Shown piece after piece: positions 58,501-64,000 of a DNA stretch of 64,000 nucleotides. The DNA is from Pteria penguin (taxonomy: Eukaryota > Mollusca > Bivalvia > Pterioida > Pteriidae), in assembly GCA_035048485.1 (NCBI GenBank), contig CM068588.1:22714324-22778323 (forward strand), read 5' to 3'. How positions within the stretch are numbered: the first letter of the stretch is position 1; each line of letters starts with the position of its first letter. The position numbers and the translations under genes are program-made. The notes beneath the pieces are model-generated. The model did not search any database, was not told where the DNA came from, and saw only the letters and a list, made by a program, of their open reading frames with translations.

Positions 58501-59491
58501 CTTTATAATTTTATTTTTACTTGTAAACCCCTTATTGCATCCCCGTGAAAAGTATGTCGTCCACAACTTTGAACCCAAAATAAGGTCACTATCTAGAAAG
58601 AAACCTAAATTCAGCATCGTGACGTGACTTCCCCAGCGCATGAAATGACAGTTTACAAGGATGAAGTTGGTTTTTCCTTCTTATACCTTAGACTTAATGA
58701 TTTTAAGGTAGATTTCTTTTTTCTGTTTCCCTTCTTGTCTATTGCCAACGATATGTTACAAAACATTTGAAAAATCATGCTCTTTATACACGAAATAATG
58801 TTATTCTTGAAGTCGGACTAGTCACATGACCTAATTTGTATCATATTTGATGGGGGATAAGTCTCGGGATTTATCATCGCTGTCTACAAAGAATCCGATA
58901 TTTTGAAATCTTATTTTTGCAAACTGCAGTCATATAAAATTCGAACAAGGAAAGAGAGTCAATGGTCATGAGATTCCTCAATGAATTTCAAAAGTTTTAA
59001 AACTCATTTAGCTTTTGTGCTCAAAATATAGTTCAGCAAAGTTGCATTACGGTATATGTTAAACACGGAGTTTATCCCCCAGGTCATCCTTGGAATGTTT
59101 CGGGGATTATCTTCATATAGATCTTAGTGTGATGTCACGCCAATTTTGAATTCGAGAATAGCCGCCGACTGGTCTTAGCCGGCGACTGGTACAGTGCCAG
59201 TAGAGACAGCGGGGGCAAATAACAGGATACTGCTTTTTTTTCTTTCTTTAAAAGGAAGACTCCTTTGCTGCATTAGCAAAAGGGAAGGTCTACATATATT
59301 CATCATTTCCATTAAGTTTCGAATTTACTCTGACCAAAATAATTATACCCAATAACTTTGCTGCCTTCAACGCTCGTAATGAGATCTGATGTCTCAACTT
59401 GTTCTTGATGTTCTGATATAGACGAACTTTCAAGTTTCTTGTTCTCAACTTTCTTAGAAAACCCAAAACTGATTCCACTCTTCGTTTCCAT
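43533..59491 (-). CDS. GPKOW: GPKOW, G-patch and KOW motif spliceosomal protein
   Basis: Eleven coding exons (minus), all in frame: 59491-59349, 56076-55958, 54912-54773, 51114-51011, 49052-48866, 48732-48600, 47873-47600, 47428-47311, 46745-46676, 44508-44423, 43664-43533; about 501 residues (human about 476). Diagnostic segments: ISFGFSKK near the N-terminus; [11 protein letters not shown] (about 57); [29 protein letters not shown] plus GQGIGK and [10 protein letters not shown] (G-patch, about 145-187); first KOW around [16 protein letters not shown] and [33 protein letters not shown] and [16 protein letters not shown]-terminal KOW region ending [13 protein letters not shown] binds RNA and the helicase DHX16 in the activated spliceosome. 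Exon 7 adds an Arg/Ser- and Lys-rich stretch. The start is the ATG at 59491 because the upstream in-frame codon is GTG. One donor (CACGAAAA|GTAATA) is weak. Confidence 0.95.
43750..43905. repeat. Worn dispersed repeat unit
   Basis: CCAAGGTCACAGGGTCAAAAG, GTCTTGTCACAACGAATACA and ATGTGAAATATGAAAGCC resemble, in reverse, the units at 27.9-28.3 and 39.3 kb. Confidence 0.45.
45233..45368 (+). repeat. 27-bp minisatellite, about five units
   Basis: Unit TTTACTGTGTGTATACATGT plus ATTATAT, repeated about five times with one or two changes per unit. Since 27 is a multiple of three, all frames stay open, giving apparent nine-residue peptide repeats that are not a gene. It lies in an intron of GPKOW. 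Confidence 0.9.
45835..46235 (+). repeat. Tandem repeat, about three units of ~147 bp
   Basis: GACCTTTCAGAAATGACCTT, TTGGTGAAGTATGATCAAAT and AAGTACTTCATGGTATTTTA recur around 45850, 46000 and 46145. Confidence 0.85.
46912..47146. mobile_element. Short TIR element (AATGCCCCC ends)
   Basis: CTAATGCCCCCCCC on the left and CGGGGGCATAAAA on the right are inverted. The interior carries AAGGGCTTCATTAGTTGAG and AATATGAAGTCTCTTACC, like the dispersed GTAAGAGATA units. No clear target duplication. Confidence 0.55.
47600..47873 (-). other. GPKOW: RS-rich exon of GPKOW
   Basis: This exon encodes about 90 residues dominated by Lys, Arg, Ser and Glu ([20 protein letters not shown], then [16 protein letters not shown]). 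It replaces the shorter, less Arg/Ser-rich linker that vertebrate GPKOW has between its first and second KOW regions, as far as I recall that protein. Confidence 0.75.
49125..49981. mobile_element. 847-bp TIR element (CAGGGACTAAAA ends)
   Basis: Element at 49130-49976. The ends CAGGGACTAAAAT and ATTTTAGTCCCTG are perfect inverted repeats, with further weaker matches inside (CAGGCCCCTAG versus CAGGGGCCCAG). Flanks CATAG and CATAA match four of five. No transposase frame. The CAGGGRC start is hAT-like, but the expected 8-bp duplication is not seen. Confidence 0.65.
49985..50172 (-). mobile_element. Diverged tRNA SINE
   Basis: On the minus strand: a worn head, then CTTTTGGATGTAACAGTTAA, GAGGTCCCATGCCATGG, AAAAGATCCCTCACTGTGTC, GGGTGGATCTG. 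It lacks a clear tail and sits next to the 847-bp TIR element. Confidence 0.65.
52777..53260 (+). pseudogene. Truncated ZBED/hAT transposase relic
   Basis: From the ATG at 52777, about 69 codons contain SQVWDHFKF, a BED finger with C-x2-C (CKHC) and H-x4-H (HLKRKH), then a TGA at 52984. A second frame resumes at about 53040 ([10 protein letters not shown]) and contains [17 protein letters not shown], a string typical of the region after the BED finger in hAT/ZBED proteins, ending at 53260. A 63-base palindrome separates the two frames. The catalytic RNase-H region and the dimerisation domain are absent. It is a transposon relic, not a host ZBED gene. Confidence 0.85.
52984..53046. repeat. 63-bp palindrome inside the hAT relic
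   Basis: TGACCGGTAG, GAAACAGTTTTGTTCATCA and their complements form arms of about 31 bases with one mismatch. The first base of the palindrome is the first base of the stop codon that ends the BED frame. Confidence 0.9.
53796..53956 (+). mobile_element. MITE copy F
   Basis: Element at 53801-53951 with ends CAGTGGTGGATTTAG and the complement of CTGGATCCACCACTG; flanks AATGG and CATGG (four of five). It has the shared interior GACACTAAAAATGACC and lies in a GPKOW intron. Confidence 0.8.
56690..57350 (+). mobile_element. Foldback element with Cys-rich coding relic
   Basis: Long inverted ends of about 150 bases: ATCTATCATGCTCCTTAG, CAGTGGTAGATCTCAATAC, TGACCAATCA on the left, and their diverged complements on the right (57220-57350). 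Between them, 57031-57246 is an open frame ([13 protein letters not shown], then [14 protein letters not shown], ending [10 protein letters not shown]) with a C-x2-C pair and a Lys/Glu helix. The frame has no start and is interrupted upstream. Confidence 0.6.
57861..59202. mobile_element. 1.34-kb TIR element flanked by TA
   Basis: Element at 57863-59200 with perfect 25-base inverted ends starting CTGGCACTGTACCAGTC, flanked by TA on both sides. A third, internal copy of part of the end (ACTGTACCAGTCACCGG) lies at about 58071. A TA duplication fits Tc1/mariner-type insertion. No transposase frame is seen. It lies in the first intron of GPKOW. Confidence 0.8.
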
Positions 59492-59703
59492 CGTTGCTTC
59501 CACAAAGTAAACTAGACCGGAAGTAAACGATTCATGACGTTACAAAGTTAGTTCGTTCATATACTATTCTGGAATACGTAATGATACGTTTTTATTTCAA
59601 TACTTTACAGTGTCTACAAAATCGTTTGCAAGTATTTCCTTTCTTTTGTATATAAATACAATAGGAGCTACCAATACAATGAAAATGTAACAAGTCACAA
59701 GTT

Positions 59704-59750
59704 TAACCAGAGACATATATACACATGTGTATATATGTCTCTGGTTTAAC
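59704..59750. repeat. Palindrome upstream of GPKOW
   Basis: TTAACCAGAGACATATATAC, then ACATGT at the centre, then the complement to GTCTCTGGTTTAA: a near-perfect palindrome of about 46 bases, 210 bases upstream of the GPKOW start codon. It may be a minute foldback element. No duplication is seen. Confidence 0.7.
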
Positions 59751-59924
59751 CAAGGCAGCTAAATTTTGTGAAATGGTAAATTCCAAATGAACGTTATACA
59801 TGTATGTAATTACCACACGATGCTTTATTGTCTATATTTTGCAGCATGTTGGTGTTGCTCCATCCGGCCAACAACAGTTAAAATGTGTTTACTCAATAAA
59901 ATTGTATTTTTTCTTCAATAGTAT

Positions 59925-61565
59925 AATACAATTGTGAAGTCATACCGATATTTAAGTATTCATTTTTGCTCATCTCAGACATCTGGCTCATTTGCATTAG
60001 CTCAGCGCGAACTTTATAATACGGCACTTAAAGCTATTTTTGTTCTCCAGATAGATTTTTTCTCATTCCATCCAAACATAAAAACTTCAATTCATGTGTT
60101 TGATCATACAATTATTCCGATCCTCTTATACGGAAGCGAAATATGGGGTTCCTTTAATACGTTTAACTCGAGGTTTAGAAATTCTAAACTCTCATTAGAT
60201 CAAATTTATTGCAAACATCTTTGTGAAAAACGTGAAAACGATTTTGTGAAAAATGTGAAAACGATTTGGTAAATCTATTTCAGGAGTTCACAAAAAATGT
60301 AAAAATTTTGCCGTACTCTCAGAACTTGGAAGATTTCCATTATATTATAACATTATTAAACACATGTTGGCATACAGTTACTGGTATCGGTTACAAAATC
60401 TTGGAGCCTCTTTTTATATCCTTAAAGCTGCATATATTTGTTCTAAGAATGTTCATGTGTGTAAACGTCAACCGTGGTTTGGTTCCCTTGATTACATATT
60501 GAATATGTTGAATGGAACCAATTTATCCTTATTGAAACCTTTAACTTTTTAAAAAGGTGCAGCTCTATCATAAAATTATATTTTATTGAACACTCGCATA
60601 AAATGAAACATAATTTTTCAAACGGAAAACTAGAGACATATTCGTTGCATAAAGAAACCTTCAACTTGAGAAATATCTACTTATAATCCCTTTCGAACAC
60701 AGAAGTAAAATTGCCAGATTCCGGACATCTTCCCACACACTCGACTCTGAACGTGGTAGATACAAAGGATTAAGTAGAGAAGTTAGGTTTTGTAAAAAAT
60801 GTACACTGCATGAGGTAGAGGATGAATTACATTTTCTGTTGAAATGTCCACATAACAACTCTGATGGGGAAACTTTATTTTTGAAAATTCAAGAAAATTG
60901 TGGTAATTTCTCTAAACTTAATGACAGAGACAAACTTATATGGCTTATGACTACAGAGGACATCAATATCCTTATAGCCTTGGCTAATCTTATATCCACT
61001 ATGTGATAAACTCAAATTATCTCTCTGCATGAAATACAAGTGAGGTATATATTATACACCCCCTAGCATCGTCTCTTGGTGTTTCTTGCAGTTTGGCAAT
61101 TCCTTTATTTCTTCAATTCATATCATTCAGCTGACTAATCTGCACTTGACATAGGTATAGTACTTGTGTACTTTGTAATATCGTCTCCTGATGCCTTTTG
61201 CAGTTTGGTCATCTTAAACCTTTATCTATAATTGTCACCTTCAAATTATTATGGTATAATATGAGTATACTACTAGTCTTGGTTGCATTATACAAGATGG
61301 TAAGCACTTTTATATTGTCAGTATGCATTTCTTATTGAAATACTTCCTGTACTGTGTATTATTATTGATATGAATGTATTACTAAAATACACCTTGTGAT
61401 GTGAAATAATATTATCATTATTACTACTAATTAATTTATTTAAAATAATCATGTCAAACACCTTAATGTCTTTATAATTGTCTGAAGAATATGAATTTAA
61501 ATGCTGTTGTATATGGCCGAAATGGCCCCTTGTTTTATGGGAATAAATAAATATTATTATTATAC
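59925..61565 (+). mobile_element. 5'-truncated non-LTR retrotransposon (LINE) tail
   Basis: From 59934 the frame KSYRYLSIHFCSSQTSGSFA ... PILLYGSEIWGSF matches the end of a LINE reverse transcriptase (thumb region). After frameshifts, the DNA near 60360-60550 encodes YWYRLQNLGASF and KRQPWFGSLDYIL. 60700-61005 encodes SHTLDSERGRYKGL and a C-x2-C...H-x4-C segment (CKKC, HFLLKC), usual near the end of such ORFs, closing at a TGA about 61006. The 3' region ends in ATAAATAAATATTATTATTA, a simple-repeat tail. It is inactive and the 5' part is missing. CR1/L2/Jockey-type is likely, but the clade is not fixed. Confidence 0.8.
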
Positions 61566-61569
61566 TGTT

Positions 61570-63625
61570 TAAACCAAGTGTAGTACACATCCGTTGTTTT
61601 TCTTTATTTTAACCCGACAACATAAGAAAGGCGAATGTATAATCTTCCTATATTCATGTTAGAACCAGAGCAAGGATCTGGTTTTATGTAGCTAATAAGT
61701 TATGAATACATAATCACCACATTAAAAAGGGTGGGGAGACTCATAGTCGCTGTCTTACCTATGGAAAGCTAACTTAAACTGAAACAATTATATCTTTTAA
61801 GATACTCCTCATTCCGTCTAGTTGGGTACAATTCTCAAACCTAAAATGTTAATTCATATACATGTATAACATAAAATTCTTACAGAAATACACTGAACAA
61901 TTACATTCATTATAGATTACACCATCTTACTTCAAAAATTTTTAACAGGTATCACTTTTGAAAATCACATTTTTGAGAACCAGAAGTTTACCAGAAGTAT
62001 GTAATGGGAAGCTACATTCCGGACCACGAAACGTATACCTGCACAACCGAAAGCTCGTTTATTTAATATTTCTGACAATATCACTAAGATACTTATACAT
62101 TTCTATCAAATTTATTTTGTTATTAGAAATGATAATAGTTTTCACACAACGAATAACCAAATAAAAGTATTGTTACAATGGAAAAATCTAGGAAATGCTG
62201 ACAGATGTCTTTCACATCTGTGGTACAGATTCTGTCATAACAGTAAACACATTTATAGCAACACTTTTCAATACAATTTGAATTTTGCTTTTGGCATATT
62301 CTGTCATGCTGAGATATACTATAGGCAGTTATGCCTTATTAAACTGAATGTTGGTTAGCATTAATTTGTTTGGCCAATGTAGGCATTGGATAATTTTTGA
62401 TACCTTCTATTTTTTTTCAGGTGGTGAACTAAGCCTTACCTTATATATGTCATATCTCAGTTCTTACCCTGCCTCCATAAACCTACCAAAGGTTTCAACA
62501 AAGTAAATTTAAAGTGTGTCTGACAAAATCACATCATTTTAATAGTGAAGTGCTGATTGGAAAGTAAATCCAGCGAGTGCCTTGTCCATAAGTAAATGAA
62601 CGAATTTGGAGCTATGTATAAATCCATCGGTAAACATAAAAAGCTGTACGTCCCAAAACAAGTGTACAGCGCAGTGTACTTAGATGATATTTCCATTTTC
62701 CAAAAGTTTCTAGAGCTAAGATTAATGGAATACCCATAGGTAGGTGCCAGACAAGTAAATGACTCAGAAAGTTCCTGCAAGTCAGGTATAAAATATCTGA
62801 ATTGTTAAGTTTGATTATTTAGGAATCTGAAGTCACAACAAAGTATGCTGATAGGCTTTCTTCCTTAGTACTTGGTTCCAATTTGCCTAATCATTTACGT
62901 CGTTTGGAAACATGAAAGTAAACATAATGGGACTTGTGACCCGAACATATTCCTCAGCACTAACTTGTGAAATTATACATTATTCAAGTATTTCTTTCAG
63001 ATGATGTCGTAAAACCTTTCGATTATCTGATGCGAGTTTGAGGGCGCTGATGATAGGAAATGACATTTTATTTAAGATGAATGTTGTGTTGTATAATGGT
63101 TGTAAACCTAGCCTATGGTTATTTTTGTCACAAAAAAATTTAGACTTTTACAATTTTTTTCACTAATGAACCTTTTTTTTATTCATAGAAAGATGAGGAT
63201 TGTTTCTGTTGAAATCAAAGTTTTCAACAAAATATTTCAAATTAATCTCAAAATTGTTATCATACTTAATCATGTGACACCAGTTACTTTCGTATTTACA
63301 CTATTATCTCTACTACTACAGATCTGTTCAGGATCCTAATAGTGATCAAATTTGACAAACGAACAGTAAAAATTGATCTGCAACAATTTTTCATATTTTC
63401 ATAAATAGAAAAAAACATCCATAGTAACATTCTTTCGTCTCAGTTTTCAGTTCCAGGAATCAAAAGATGTGACGTATTTCTCATAATGTGTGCACGTATT
63501 TTGTGCAAACCTGACGCAATTTAACATATTTCCCACATTAGACATGGATGTAAAGATAAATCAGTCTTGAGTAGATAATGAAAAATGCGAAAGTAACTGG
63601 TGCCACATGACAATGGCACTAACAA
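61570..63625. other. AT-rich stretch, no gene seen
   Basis: Only short frames without splice context. I found no repeat ends and no recognisable protein. Confidence 0.35.
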
Positions 63626-63710
63626 CAATGTACGATAGTGGACATTCACGGACCCCAGAAATTCAGAGGTGAGACCAGGTGTCCAGGAGGAGTAAGCGTC
63701 TCCTGAATGA
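63626..63710. repeat. Dispersed repeat, partner of 5255-5345
   Basis: GGACATTCACGG, then GTGAGACCAGGTGTCCAGGA, GGAGTAAGCGTCTCCTG. Shares its order with the copy near 5.3 kb. Ends unknown. Confidence 0.4.
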
Positions 63711-64000
63711 ATCAAACACTCATTTAGACATACGAATAATTGAACAATTACTGCGAGCATAGAATTAATTTTGCAACATTCAATAGAAACAGGTATACAC
63801 AAAATGGAGATTAAACATCAAATTCAAAGTCAAAATCACTGTTACTGTCAATCCGACATCAGGAAGTTGCACGAAACCTGTCTGGTTAGCGTAAACACTA
63901 TATATGTAGCATCTTATATGTTAGTTTCGTCAAGTTTAACGGCCTTTTTCTGCACATTACTGTGTTTCGAGCCATCTGTATGTTGCGTGTCATCTTTGTG

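Noticed and set aside
59489..59505. Start of GPKOW at an upstream GTG or TTG codon
   Set aside because: Non-ATG initiation is unlikely here, and the in-frame ATG at 59491 precedes the conserved ISFGF motif.
60661..60858. Minus-strand frame of 65 codons
   Set aside because: Antisense shadow of the LINE C-terminal Cys/His segment on the plus strand.
63521..63802. Minus-strand frame of 93 codons near the right edge
   Set aside because: Overlaps a dispersed repeat shared with 5.3 kb; composition not convincing as protein.

Overview
The window looks like nuclear DNA of a metazoan, most likely a bivalve mollusc. The evidence is AT-rich sequence, compact coding exons separated by long introns with GT-AG junctions, several tRNA-derived SINEs with a central block (GGATGAGAC ... 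GCACGTAAAAGATCCC) that I recall from molluscan SINEs, recurring AGGGAGATAA motifs, and many short TIR elements. The clade call is inference; no ribosomal or mitochondrial marker is present. No prokaryotic operon, CRISPR array or intact virus is visible.

Layout. 1-5.9 kb holds a probable 5'-terminal coding fragment running off the left edge (minus), one isolated coding exon (2647-2972, minus), three SINEs and one MITE. 5.8-12 kb holds the most unusual local feature: two intronless genes of 246 codons, head to head about 4.6 kb apart. Each carries an almost identical upstream block of about 240 bp with a TATA-like motif. The N-terminal halves are nearly identical while the C-terminal halves diverge with the frame intact. 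The DNA between them is packed with small transposons. 12.5-12.6 kb is a hairpin element with a 9-bp target duplication. 12.6-16.2 kb has no supported gene.

16.2-24.1 kb (minus) is a four-exon gene for a 296-residue protein of unknown family with a Pro/Gln-rich tail. It shares a compact intergenic region of about 0.3 kb with a divergent plus-strand gene whose coding sequence runs 25.8-42.5 kb. I assembled that gene from 15 coding exons, all joining in frame, giving about 969 residues. Its N-terminus, coiled coil and layout suggest a homologue of IHO1/CCDC36 (Mer2 group), the meiotic double-strand-break factor. Near its 3' end an exon pair has been tandemly duplicated.

43.5-59.5 kb (minus), tail to tail with the previous gene, is a complete 11-exon GPKOW gene (G-patch and KOW spliceosomal protein, about 501 residues). 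It carries an Arg/Ser-rich exon. Its introns hold a hAT element with a perfect 8-bp target duplication, an 847-bp TIR element, a 1.34-kb element flanked by TA, a foldback element with a Cys-rich coding relic, a MITE and a 27-bp minisatellite. 59.9-61.6 kb is a 5'-truncated, frameshifted LINE reverse-transcriptase tail. 61.6-64 kb shows no gene I can support.

The genes form no pathway. The only arrangements suggesting co-regulation are the head-to-head 246-codon pair and the divergent promoter at 24.1-24.5 kb.
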